Shown here: one piece after another, positions 25,367 to 33,602 of the stretch | How positions within the stretch are numbered: the first letter of the stretch is position 1 | Layout of the letters: each line of letters begins with the position of its first letter | Assembly: GCA_030348875.1 (NCBI GenBank) | Contig: JAUCEP010000002.1 | Span: 3,869,501-3,933,500, forward strand | Direction of reading: 5' to 3' | From: Ureibacillus composti | GTDB lineage: Bacteria; Bacillota; Bacilli; Bacillales_A; Planococcaceae | Length of the DNA stretch: 64,000 bases | Program-made: the position numbers and the translations under genes | The notes under the pieces: model-generated | Told to the model about the DNA's origin: nothing | Database searches by the model: none | What the model saw: the letters and a program-made list of their open reading frames with translations, nothing else

Positions 25367-26764
25367 TTATATAAAACGGCGATGACTCTTTCTTCCATCA
25401 TAAGAATATACAACAGGTTTTCCCTCAATATACGTTTCGACATGTACTGAACGGCCCCACAACTGATAAATATAAGGTAAAACATGTTCTAAATAATGTG
25501 GGTCAAGTTCCATTCCTTCATAGCGATGAGCTAAATATAATTCACCATTTTTTAAATAGTCACCATTTTCAACTTCAATATATGGGAATCCGCCATTCAC
25601 ACGCATTGAAACTAGTTGGTCACGAATATTTTCATAATCTTTATCCGTAATAACATAATCATTTCCTTTTTTCGCAAATAAGAATAAGTCCTCTTTCTTC
25701 ACTAAATCCTTCGTTAAATAATTTCGGATAAAGGAAATATCTGATTCAATTTCTCTTACTTCAAAGATTTTTTCACGACCTGAGTTAGCTTTTACCCCAA
25801 ACTTTTTCATTTCTTCAGTTGGATTATTGTAGCGTGCTTCAATATCTTCAAATATCTTCAATCCAAGATAGTATGGGTTAATGCTAGTTTTAGATGGCTG
25901 AACAACACCTGCATTTAGCTTTGCATATTCTATTGTTTCATCTGTAGTTAAATCCAGCTCTCTCATAATTCGTTGATGCCAGTAAGATGCCCATCCTTCA
26001 TTCATAATTTTCGTTTCCAATTGTGGCCAGAAGTAAAGCATTTCTTCACGCATCATCGTTAAAATATCTCTTTGCCAATCTTCTAATTCACGACTGTAAT
26101 GTTCGATGAATAATAATATATCCTTTTCAGGTTTTGGAGGGAATTGTCTTTTCTTTTGTACTGGTTGCTTTTGTACAATTTCCTTCGAATCTAACCCCCA
26201 TAAATCATCGTATGGTGATTTGGATAAAATGATCTCCTCTTCTTCCTCTTCATAGTCGTATCCGAATTTTGAGCGTAATAATAATGGATCAATATGTTCT
26301 TGAATCGCTAACACAGCGTCTAAAAACTTCTCAACTTCCTCTTTCCCATAATCCTTTTCATAGCCTGCAATTCGTTCTGCAGTTGCTGTCATGCTTTCAA
26401 CCATATCTCTTCTTGTATTGGAGAATCGCACATTATTTTTAAAGAAGTCACAATGAGCTAAAACGTGAGCAATAATTAACTTATTTTGAGTTAGCGTATT
26501 GGTATCGAGCAAAAATGCGTAACAAGGATCTGAGTTAATGACTAGTTCGTAAATTTGACTTAACCCTAAATCGTACTGCAGCTTCATTTTGTGAAATTGT
26601 TTCCCAAAACTCCAATGGGCAAAACGAGTAGGCATTCCATATGCACCAATTGTATAAATGATTTCTGCTGGACAAATTTCATAACGCATTGGGAAAAAAT
26701 CAAGTCCAAAACCTGTTGCAATTTCCGTAATCTCTTCAATCGCTCGTTGAATTTCTTTTTCCAC
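25367..26764 (-). CDS. spoVR: Stage V sporulation protein R
   Basis: This 465-residue SpoVR family protein is needed for proper spore cortex formation in B. subtilis. Landmarks are the N-terminal [23 protein letters not shown], then [39 protein letters not shown] and the C-terminal [13 protein letters not shown]. The molecular activity is unknown. GTG start after GGAGGGGG. It lies downstream of yhbH and prkA in the same orientation, the classic functional trio of PrkA, YhbH (YeaH-like) and SpoVR (YcgB-like). Mother-cell expression is expected from the family, not shown. Confidence 0.93.
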   Translation of the reverse strand: MEKEIQRAIEEITEIATGFGLDFFPMRYEICPAEIIYTIGAYGMPTRFAHWSFGKQFHKMKLQYDLGLSQIYELVINSDPCYAFLLDTNTLTQNKLIIAHVLAHCDFFKNNVRFSNTRRDMVESMTATAERIAGYEKDYGKEEVEKFLDAVLAIQEHIDPLLLRSKFGYDYEEEEEEIILSKSPYDDLWGLDSKEIVQKQPVQKKRQFPPKPEKDILLFIEHYSRELEDWQRDILTMMREEMLYFWPQLETKIMNEGWASYWHQRIMRELDLTTDETIEYAKLNAGVVQPSKTSINPYYLGLKIFEDIEARYNNPTEEMKKFGVKANSGREKIFEVREIESDISFIRNYLTKDLVKKEDLFLFAKKGNDYVITDKDYENIRDQLVSMRVNGGFPYIEVENGDYLKNGELYLAHRYEGMELDPHYLEHVLPYIYQLWGRSVHVETYIEGKPVVYSYDGRKSHRRFI

Positions 26765-26818
26765 AGCTTCTTACCCCCTCCGCGCTGTTTATAAGAATAC
26801 GGGCAAAAATTCTTTCAA

Positions 26819-27979
26819 CTATGCCTCTACTTTTTGGAAAAAGCTTTTTAACGCATCATAAACATCTTTCTTTTGTTTTAGAACGTGATATCTAAATTTT
26901 GGGTCATCAATTTTTTTATAAGCAGACATTAAAGTTGAGTAGCGGTTAAGAGCATTCACTTCTCCATAACCAAACATGCTAGAAATCTCCATTAGTTCAC
27001 GCACTAATTTTAAACATTTTTCGTTATCAGATACCATGTTCTCTCCATCCGAGAAATGAACAGGATAAATATTATAACGAGATGGACTATACTTACCATG
27101 TACAAGGTCGAGTGCTTTTACATAAGCAGATGAACAAATTGTTCCTCCACTTTCACCTTTTGTAAAGAACTCTTCTTCTGTTACAATTTTCGCCTCCGTA
27201 CTATGGGCAATAAATTCAATTTCGACTGACTGATATTTTGTTCGTAAAAATCTAGTCATCCAGAAGAAAAACGTTCTTGCACAATACTTTTCAAAATTCC
27301 CCATTGAACCACTCGTATCCATCATTGCTAACACAACTGCTTTTGATTCAGGTTTATTAATGTCATCCCATGTCTTAAATCGTAAATCATCATTATGAAT
27401 AGGAGTAATTTGTGCTTTCCCTTTCATCGCATTACGTCTAATTGCCGTTAATATTGTCCGCTTTTTATCAATATTCCCCATCAGACCCTTTTTCCGAATA
27501 TCATTAAATTCGATTTTTTCCTTTGTTATTTCAGCCATCTCTTTTTGTTGTAAATTCGGAAGCTCTAGCTCTTTAAATAACATATTTTGCACATCTTCAA
27601 TATTTACTTCTGCTTCATAATAGTCTTCACCCGCAACGTCCCCAACTTTTTTCCCTTTGCCAGGTGCCTTTCCACTTCCCGAATTTCCATCTCGAGCTAC
27701 AACATCTCCAACTTTACTGTCGCCCTGCCCTTGGCCAACATGCTTAGATTTATCGTAGTTATAACGAATTTTATATTCATCTAAAGATCGGATAGGGATT
27801 TTAATAACTTCGCGGCCATTTGACATGATAATGCTTTCTTCACTAATCAAATCTGGCAAGTTATTTTTAATTGCTTCTTTAACTTTCTCCATATGTCGCT
27901 GCTGATCTTGATATCCTTTGCGATGGAGTGACCAATTTTCCTGAGAAACAACAAAACTCTTATTATTATTTTCACTCAT
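26819..27979 (-). CDS. yhbH: Sporulation protein YhbH (DUF444)
   Basis: This 386-residue DUF444/UPF0229 protein has a Gly/Lys-rich low-complexity stretch (about residues 80-115) and a VWA-like domain with the MIDAS-type motif [13 protein letters not shown] near 210. It continues with [19 protein letters not shown] and [13 protein letters not shown]. It partners genetically with PrkA and SpoVR in sporulation and stress programmes. GAGG lies five bases before the ATG at 27979; the longer frame from 27994 includes that site. A 54-base gap separates it from spoVR. Confidence 0.92.
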   Translation of the reverse strand: MSENNNKSFVVSQENWSLHRKGYQDQQRHMEKVKEAIKNNLPDLISEESIIMSNGREVIKIPIRSLDEYKIRYNYDKSKHVGQGQGDSKVGDVVARDGNSGSGKAPGKGKKVGDVAGEDYYEAEVNIEDVQNMLFKELELPNLQQKEMAEITKEKIEFNDIRKKGLMGNIDKKRTILTAIRRNAMKGKAQITPIHNDDLRFKTWDDINKPESKAVVLAMMDTSGSMGNFEKYCARTFFFWMTRFLRTKYQSVEIEFIAHSTEAKIVTEEEFFTKGESGGTICSSAYVKALDLVHGKYSPSRYNIYPVHFSDGENMVSDNEKCLKLVRELMEISSMFGYGEVNALNRYSTLMSAYKKIDDPKFRYHVLKQKKDVYDALKSFFQKVEA

Positions 27980-28145
27980 TTTATCCTCACCCATCTATCC
28001 GTAAAAATTTTATTGTGATTATCATCCCTAAAACTTTAACTTACTTAAAAGCAAAAAAAGTTGCTTTTCTTATAATATGCGAATTTTCTGACATATTGAA
28101 CTTATTTTGAAAAACAATTACAAATCAATACTGCAAATTAAAGAT

Positions 28146-28184
28146 AAAAAAAGAGTGTCCTTAAAAAATATGGGACACTCTCTG
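28146..28184 (-). terminator. Terminator of prkA
   Basis: Minus-strand hairpin AGAGTGTCCC / GGACACTCT followed by seven U residues, just after the prkA stop. It implies that yhbH-spoVR may have their own promoter in the 28000-28140 interval. Confidence 0.82.
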
Positions 28185-28191
28185 GAGGTTA

Positions 28192-30087
28192 CTATCGATT
28201 TAGCAAACTACCTACATAACGTAGTAATTCATTTGCCGAAGTTGTTGTATATCCATGTTCATCTACAAGTCTTGCAACTACTTCATTAACCTTCTTAAGT
28301 TGTGATTCATCAGGCGTACTTGATGACGTTGTAATTTTCACAACATCTTTTAAGTCCGCGAATAGTTTCTTTTGGATAGCCTCTCTTAATCTTTCATGAG
28401 AGTTATAATCGAATCGTTTTCCTTTTCTTGCAAATGCAGAAAGACGAATTAATATTTCCTCACGGAACGCCTTCTTCGCATTTTCAGAAATTCCAATTTG
28501 CTCTTCAATTGAACGCATTAGTTTTTCATCAGGATTCATTTCTTCACCTGTTAATGGATCGCGAAGTTTATTTTTATTGCAATACGCTTCAACATTATCC
28601 AGGTAATTATTCATTAACGTTTTAGCAGACTCTTCATACGAGTATACAAACGCCTTTTGAACCTCATTTTTCGCAATTTCATCGTATTCTTTTCTTGCGA
28701 TAGCAATGTAATTCATATATTTCTCTTTATCTTCTTGTGAAATGGATGCGTGTTGATCTAATCCATCTTTTAATGCACGTAATACATCAAGTGCGTTAAT
28801 TGAAGGTACTTCTTTACGAATAATAGCAGAAGAAATACGATTAATAATATAACGAGGGTCAATCCCGTTCATACCTTCATTTGGATATTCTTTCTTTAAT
28901 TCAGCAATATCGACAGAGTTAAATCCTTCAACACTTTCTCCATCATACAGACGCATTTTTTTCAAAATATCAACATTTTGCTTTTTCGGTGGCTCTAACC
29001 TTGATAATACCGAGAAAATAGCTGCTGCACGTAAAGCATGCGGTGCAATATGAACATGTGCCATATCACTTTCTCGTATCATTTTTTGATAGATTCTTTC
29101 TTCTTCACTTACTTTCAAGTTGTAAGGAATTGGCATAACAATAATCCTTGAATGAAGAGCTTCATTCTTCTTGTTTGCAATAAATGAACGATATTCCGTT
29201 TCATTCGTATGTGCAACGATTAATTCATCTGCACTGATTAATGCAAAGCGACCCGCTTTAAAGTTTCCTTCTTGCGTTAACGATAATAAATGCCATAGGA
29301 ACTTCTCATCTAACTTTAACATTTCCTGGAATTCCATCATACCGCGGTTAGCTTTATTTAATTCACCGTCAAAGCGATACGCACGTGGATCAGACTCAGA
29401 CCCAAATTCCGCAATAGTTGAAAAGTCAATACTACCAGTTAAATCAGCAATATCTTGTGATTTTGGATCGGAAGGTGTAAATGTCCCAATTCCAACGCGT
29501 TTATCTTCAGAGAAGAAAATACGCTCAATCATTACATCTTCAACTCGCCCGCCATATTCTTCTTCTAGTCTCATCGTATTCAATGGCGATAAACTACCTT
29601 CAATACGAATGCCATACTCTTCATAAAATTCTTCACGTAAATGGTGTGGAATCAGATGTAATGGATCCTCATGCATTGGACAACCCTTAATTGCATAAAC
29701 TGCGCCCTCATCTGTTCTTGCATATTGCTCAAGACCTCGTTTAAGCATTGTCACAATCGTTGATTTACCACCACTTACTGGTCCCATCAATAATAAAATA
29801 CGTTTTCGAACATCTAGTCTTCTTGCTGCTGGATGGAAATACTCTTCAACTAATCTTTCAAGTGATTCTTCAAGTCCAAATATTTCTCTACCAAAAAATT
29901 GATACCACTTTTGTCCATTTTTCCCCTCTACACCAGCGCTTTTAATCATGTTGTATACGCGTGAGTGCGCTGTTTGTGCAACTTCAGGTCTTTCTCTCAC
30001 AATCTCTAAATACTCAGCAAAAGTACCTTCCCACTTCAACCTATCTTCTTCTTCTCGGTAATTTCTTACCTTTCGTAAAATATCGAT
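28192..30087 (-). CDS. prkA: PrkA, AAA+ serine kinase / protease of sporulation
   Basis: PrkA is a forespore and mother-cell protein reported both as a Ser kinase and as an ATP-dependent protease acting in sporulation. The P-loop MGPVSGGKST is at about residues 101-110, and the PrkA domain has KGCPMHEDPLHLIP. The C-terminal kinase-like domain begins near residue 400. The first ordinary in-frame start is TTG at 30039, but the codons upstream continue the family N-terminus (DILRKVRNYREEEDRLKWEG). A perfect AGGAGGG lies seven bases before an ATC at 30087, which gives 631 residues, the B. subtilis length. I therefore propose an ATC start. CATAATAT at 30121-30128 resembles a sigma-E -10 box. Confidence 0.9.
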   Translation of the reverse strand: MDILRKVRNYREEEDRLKWEGTFAEYLEIVRERPEVAQTAHSRVYNMIKSAGVEGKNGQKWYQFFGREIFGLEESLERLVEEYFHPAARRLDVRKRILLLMGPVSGGKSTIVTMLKRGLEQYARTDEGAVYAIKGCPMHEDPLHLIPHHLREEFYEEYGIRIEGSLSPLNTMRLEEEYGGRVEDVMIERIFFSEDKRVGIGTFTPSDPKSQDIADLTGSIDFSTIAEFGSESDPRAYRFDGELNKANRGMMEFQEMLKLDEKFLWHLLSLTQEGNFKAGRFALISADELIVAHTNETEYRSFIANKKNEALHSRIIVMPIPYNLKVSEEERIYQKMIRESDMAHVHIAPHALRAAAIFSVLSRLEPPKKQNVDILKKMRLYDGESVEGFNSVDIAELKKEYPNEGMNGIDPRYIINRISSAIIRKEVPSINALDVLRALKDGLDQHASISQEDKEKYMNYIAIARKEYDEIAKNEVQKAFVYSYEESAKTLMNNYLDNVEAYCNKNKLRDPLTGEEMNPDEKLMRSIEEQIGISENAKKAFREEILIRLSAFARKGKRFDYNSHERLREAIQKKLFADLKDVVKITTSSSTPDESQLKKVNEVVARLVDEHGYTTTSANELLRYVGSLLNR

Positions 30088-30236
30088 GTTCTTCCCTCCT
30101 ATCAGGGCGAGTTTTATAACATATTATGAAGTTGGTCAAATTATGATAACCAATACTTTTTAGAATGTTTTGCTTAAATGTCGTGAAAAGTCCATTTAGC
30201 TTGCTTTCCAATGGTCAAAAATTTTTTGCACAAGCA

Positions 30237-30357
30237 TAAAGAAAAGCGAAAGGCGCTCGTCCAGCTCCGAACACAACTGGAGAAACCGACAAAAGGGCGC
30301 TTTTTGCCCTTGAAGGCGGTTTTGAAGTTGTCGAGGAGCTAGCGCCTGCAGCTAGAC
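30237..30357. repeat. Palindromic intergenic repeat, copy A
   Basis: A non-coding GC-rich unit opens with GAAAAGCGAAAGGCGCTCG and closes with GAGCTAGCGCCTGCAGCTAGACA. Its middle pairs CTCCGAACACAACT with AGTTGTCGAGGAG and contains an inner hairpin GGGCGC-TTTTT-GCCC. It resembles common Bacillaceae intergenic repeats. It is followed head-to-tail by copies B and C. Confidence 0.8.
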
Positions 30358-30482
30358 ATAAAGAAAAGCGGAGAACGCCTGTTTAGCTCCGAACACAACT
30401 GGAGGAAACCACAAGAGGACGCTTTTTGTCCTCGAAGGGGTTTCCGAAGTTGTCGAGGAGCTGGCGTTCGCAGCTAGACACC
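30358..30482. repeat. Palindromic intergenic repeat, copy B
   Basis: Same unit as copy A: AAGAAAAGCGGAGAACGCCTG at the left, AGCTGGCGTTCGCAGCTAGACA at the right, and AACACAACTGGAGG / AGTTGTCGAGGAG pairing. The inner hairpin here is GAGGACGC-TTTTT-GTCCTC. The arm changes are compensatory relative to copy A, which points to selection on RNA or DNA structure. Confidence 0.8.
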
Positions 30483-30656
30483 AAGAAAAGCGGAAGGCGC
30501 TCGTCCAGCTCCGAACACAACTGGCCGACAAAAACGCCACGTCGTGTGGCATTATCGGTACTCGTACCATCCATGTTCTTCGAGGACTTCCAAGAAACAT
30601 AACTTGCATGCGTGACGAAAATTTGAAGTGCACGAGTAGCTAAACACTATTCAAAC
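30483..30656. repeat. Palindromic intergenic repeat, copy C (diverged)
   Basis: The left end AAGAAAAGCGGAAGGCGCTCG and CTCCGAACACAACTGG match copies A and B. After that the unit is replaced by GACAAAAACGCCACGTCGTGTGGCATT. It ends with a degraded AGCTAAACACTATTCAAACT that matches the right flank of copy D at 49843-50032. A short minus-strand frame through copies B and C is repeat sequence, not a gene. Confidence 0.65.
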
Positions 30657-30669
30657 TATGAATGAAAAT

Positions 30670-30706
30670 AAAAAAATAAACCACCGATTTTTCTGGTGGT
30701 TTTAGA
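30670..30706 (-). terminator. Terminator of the homospermidine-synthase-like gene
   Basis: Minus-strand hairpin AAACCACC-AGAAAAATC-GGTGGTTT followed by a U-rich tail. Confidence 0.8.
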
Positions 30707-30712
30707 TCAGTA

Positions 30713-31975
30713 TTATTTTTTTATCCTGTCGAGTAGTAGCCCATCTGATTGGTTATTTTCTCCAGTTACAAATTCGGTCATATAGTGTTTTAGATAATCA
30801 CCAAAACCGTTTGTTGTATTCAATAAAAGCTCATCCACATAATAAGCACCCTTAGGAATTTGATCTAATATTAGCACCGCCAAGGATGCATAAAGTCCAC
30901 ATGCTACTTGAAAATACGTTGCGTTTACTTTGTATTTTGAAAACACTTCATCGTTTTTCATAACATTGTATAGATATGTTTCACGATCTTTATAAACCAT
31001 TAGCACTCCACATAAATCTTCTCCCTCTAATTCCGCATTAAGAGGATTTAGAACTTCCATTTCAAAGTCCCATAACTTATCAACGTCTTCAATATTTGAA
31101 CGAATGATCTCTGTTGTATGATCGTTAATTTTATAAAGAAAACCACTCTCCAAATTAAGGAACTTCGCTAAGCTAAAAACTTCTTCATGTTGCATTAAAC
31201 AGCCGTAAAATTGTTTGTCCCCTAACGTCACTTTAAATTCAATATCATACACTTGTTCATATAAAAAAAGCGGTATTTTTTGTTTCACAAACATTGGATA
31301 GCTTAAAATGGCTTCGTCTAGAAACAACTCGGGGGACCAAGTAGTATAGATAACATCTTTCTTCGCTTTCTTTTTATCTTTAAAAAAGGAACTATCGTGT
31401 TCAACGATATAGCATGCAAGAGGCGAATCATTTAAGGTATTCTTCTTGAGAAGCTCTATTGCCATCCATTGAACTACACCTGGGTTCATTCCTGAACAAA
31501 GAATAGCGACCGAATTATTAATGCTATCCTTATGTTTCTCTAAATGCATCACTCTTTCGGTTAAACCAAATCCTTCAAATAATACTTCATTGTCATCGAT
31601 AAATTTATTTTCTAATGCTGTATTGACATAATTAATACCAAGCTTATTACAACATTGCATCATTTCTACTGTATCTGCCCAAGACACGTCAACAACTACA
31701 GAAGTATTTGTATTTTTAAGGTGCTCAATTAATCGGCTTTGATCATTTAATTCAAATTGGTGAAAAACTAATTGATCTATTAAATTGGGATAGAATTGTC
31801 GATATGTTTCTTGGGACATTACTTTTTTATCTACTAGATGAATTATTCTATTTTTAAGAATCGAATGGATGGGATCCTTAACATCTTGAACACTCTCATT
31901 GAGTATTGAAAGAATAGCTCTTGCTACACCACCTGAACCTCCTAGTATTGTAATTGATTTATGATTTCCCTTCAT
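30713..31975 (-). CDS. Saccharopine dehydrogenase / homospermidine synthase-like protein
   Basis: This 420-residue cytoplasmic protein has an N-terminal NAD(P)-binding Rossmann motif ILGGSGGVARAI. It continues with VVDVSWADTVEMMQCCNKLGINYVNTALE and CSGMNPGVVQWMAIELL, the layout seen in homospermidine synthases and saccharopine-dehydrogenase-like proteins. A C-terminal motif is GAYYVDELLLNTTNGFG. GAGGTGG precedes the ATG at 31975; the longer frame from 32005 overlaps that site. It is divergent from cotJABC across a 290-base region with a long AT palindrome. The reaction is inferred at family level only; polyamine metabolism is the best guess. Confidence 0.72.
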   Translation of the reverse strand: MKGNHKSITILGGSGGVARAILSILNESVQDVKDPIHSILKNRIIHLVDKKVMSQETYRQFYPNLIDQLVFHQFELNDQSRLIEHLKNTNTSVVVDVSWADTVEMMQCCNKLGINYVNTALENKFIDDNEVLFEGFGLTERVMHLEKHKDSINNSVAILCSGMNPGVVQWMAIELLKKNTLNDSPLACYIVEHDSSFFKDKKKAKKDVIYTTWSPELFLDEAILSYPMFVKQKIPLFLYEQVYDIEFKVTLGDKQFYGCLMQHEEVFSLAKFLNLESGFLYKINDHTTEIIRSNIEDVDKLWDFEMEVLNPLNAELEGEDLCGVLMVYKDRETYLYNVMKNDEVFSKYKVNATYFQVACGLYASLAVLILDQIPKGAYYVDELLLNTTNGFGDYLKHYMTEFVTGENNQSDGLLLDRIKK

Positions 31976-32033
31976 TTTACCACCTCGCTTTCTTACTTCT
32001 AACATATGAAAATTAAAGCTATCAACGTAGGTG

Positions 32034-32067
32034 ATAATCTATTAATTATTACTAATTAATAGATTAT
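32034..32067. repeat. Perfect 15-bp AT-rich inverted repeat
   Basis: Arms ATAATCTATTAATTA and TAATTAATAGATTAT surround a four-base loop TTAC. It lies between the divergent homospermidine-synthase-like gene and cotJA. It could be an operator or a cruciform. It lacks the GC stem of a terminator, although five T residues follow on the plus strand. Confidence 0.8.
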
Positions 32068-32265
32068 TACTTTTTGTTAAAAGAATTACTACGGCATAAA
32101 CGTTTAAATTAACAACTTATGACAAAGAAATAATATTCTCACTAACTTTAAGTTTTTTATTTTCTTTATTGTGCATTACAGTTCAACAAAACGAAACTTT
32201 GTTTGAATATAACTTAAATGCGGTTCATATACATGAGTGATGCAACTATCGGAAAGGAGGATTAC

Positions 32266-32490
32266 ATGCATTCTCAATTTAAGTATTGGAAGCCTTATGT
32301 AAGTCCGTTTGACCCTTGTAAACCGATTTTAGTAAAAAGCTATTCAACACCACCACACCTTTACATGAATTTCCAACCAATTGGATTAGCACAATTCCAA
32401 TCCCCCATACAAGCACTAAAGCACGGAACACTTTGGCCACAGTTATATAGCCCTTACCCGGATCCACATAAAGGGGTGAAACCAAAATGA
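32266..32490 (+). CDS. cotJA: Spore coat protein CotJA
   Basis: This 74-residue spore coat-associated protein has the family motif YVSPFDPCKPILVKSY and a Pro/Tyr-rich C-terminus LWPQLYSPYPDP. GGAAAGGAGG lies five bases before the ATG at 32266, which excludes the longer frame from 32218. It is the first gene of the cotJ group, made in the mother cell under sigma-E in B. subtilis. Its stop overlaps the cotJB start (ATGA), so translation is coupled. Confidence 0.9.
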   Translation: MHSQFKYWKPYVSPFDPCKPILVKSYSTPPHLYMNFQPIGLAQFQSPIQALKHGTLWPQLYSPYPDPHKGVKPK

Positions 32491-32750
32491 GTAAACAAAT
32501 GCCACCTGAGTATTATCAATGCCTTGAAGAGCTTCAAGCAATTGACTTTGTTTTGGTTGAGTTAAACCTTTATTTAAATACACATCCCACTGATCTCGAA
32601 GCCATTAAGCAATTTAATGAAACCGCCCAAAAAAGCATGCAACTTAAGCATAATTTTGAACAGCAATTCGGCCCTCTAATGCATTTTGGAAGAAGTTATT
32701 CAAGTTATCCTTGGGATTGGGATGACACACCTTGGCCATGGCAAGTATAG
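32487..32750 (+). CDS. cotJB: Spore coat protein CotJB
   Basis: This 87-residue helical protein has PEYYQCLEELQAIDFVLVEL and LYLNTHPTDLEAIKQFN, both typical of CotJB, and ends in YSSYPWDWDDTPWPWQV. It interacts with CotJA and CotJC in the coat according to family knowledge. It overlaps cotJA by four bases. Unlike in B. subtilis, the third gene does not follow directly: a 224-base gap with a hairpin separates it from cotJC. Confidence 0.9.
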   Translation: MSKQMPPEYYQCLEELQAIDFVLVELNLYLNTHPTDLEAIKQFNETAQKSMQLKHNFEQQFGPLMHFGRSYSSYPWDWDDTPWPWQV

Positions 32751-32893
32751 AGCTTTCCTTCTTGTGCACAAATCTTCACTTCTAAAGTAAGCAATTACGT
32801 GAATACCAACTGGTAATGAATTAGTACACCACTGTCCTAACTCTTACAAATTAGCTTTTCGGTTATATTTCGATGAAAAACATATGATTTTTC

Positions 32894-32925
32894 AAAAATT
32901 ACCCTCATAAGAGAGGGTAATTTTC
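32894..32925 (+). terminator. Hairpin between cotJB and cotJC
   Basis: Perfect arms AAAATTACCCTC / GAGGGTAATTTT with a four-base loop region, followed by CTG and not a long U-run. It may be a partial terminator or an mRNA processing/stability element that sets the CotJA-CotJB to CotJC ratio. Confidence 0.6.
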
Positions 32926-32974
32926 TGTACACAACTACGCAAGGCTCATTCGATATGAGGGAGGTTAAGAAGGA

Positions 32975-33553
32975 GTGTATTATTACGAAAAGAAGCTCCA
33001 ATATCCAGTAAGAGTAAGTACATGTAACCCCATGTTAGCTAAGTTCTTAATTGAACAATATGGCGGTGCAGATGGTGAATTAGCTGCTGCACTTCGATAT
33101 ATGAATCAACGCTATACAATTCCTGATAAAGTTATAGGTGTTTTAAACGATATTGCAACTGAGGAATTTTCTCATCTTGAAATGATTGCCACAATGGTCT
33201 ATAAACTCACAAAAGATGCAACGCCAGAGCAAATGAAAGCGGCAGGTTTAGGAGATCATTATGCGAATCATGATAGGGCTCTATTTTATCATGATGCTTC
33301 AGGTGTTCCGTGGACGGCAGCGTATATTCAGGCCAAAGGTGACCCAATTGCAGACTTATATGAGGATATTGCAGCCGAAGAAAAAGCCCGTGCTACTTAT
33401 CAATGGCTGATTGACATGTCCGATGACCCCGATCTAAATGATGCCTTGAAGTTTTTACGGGAAAGAGAAATTATACACTCTCTTCGATTCAGAGAAGCTG
33501 TTGAAATTATAAAAGATGACCGTAACACGAAAAAGATATTTAAATTAGGGTAA
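32975..33553 (+). CDS. cotJC: Spore coat protein CotJC (manganese-catalase-like)
   Basis: This 192-residue ferritin-like di-metal protein related to manganese catalases sits in the spore coat. Metal ligands are visible in GGADGELAAALRYMNQRY, TEEFSHLEMIATMVYKL and EDIAAEEKARATYQW, plus REREIIHSLRFREAVEI. It starts with GTG and YYYEKKLQYPVRVST, matching the B. subtilis N-terminus. GGGAGG lies ten bases upstream. It ends just before a shared terminator with the abg operon. Confidence 0.93.
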   Translation: MYYYEKKLQYPVRVSTCNPMLAKFLIEQYGGADGELAAALRYMNQRYTIPDKVIGVLNDIATEEFSHLEMIATMVYKLTKDATPEQMKAAGLGDHYANHDRALFYHDASGVPWTAAYIQAKGDPIADLYEDIAAEEKARATYQWLIDMSDDPDLNDALKFLREREIIHSLRFREAVEIIKDDRNTKKIFKLG

Positions 33554-33566
33554 TCTCTAAATAATA

Positions 33567-33600
33567 AAAGTCCAACCATTAGTTTTGGTTGGACTCTTTG
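33567..33600. terminator. Bidirectional terminator between cotJC and abgB
   Basis: Perfect arms AGTCCAACCA / TGGTTGGACT with AT-rich flanks on both sides, between convergent genes. Confidence 0.85.
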
Positions 33601-33602
33601 TA

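Noticed and set aside
29171-29626. A 151-codon plus-strand frame
   Set aside because: Antisense to prkA, with no start signal.
30352-30633. Minus-strand frames of 93 and 63 codons
   Set aside because: They lie wholly within the palindromic repeat copies, lack a ribosome binding site and give unlikely protein composition.
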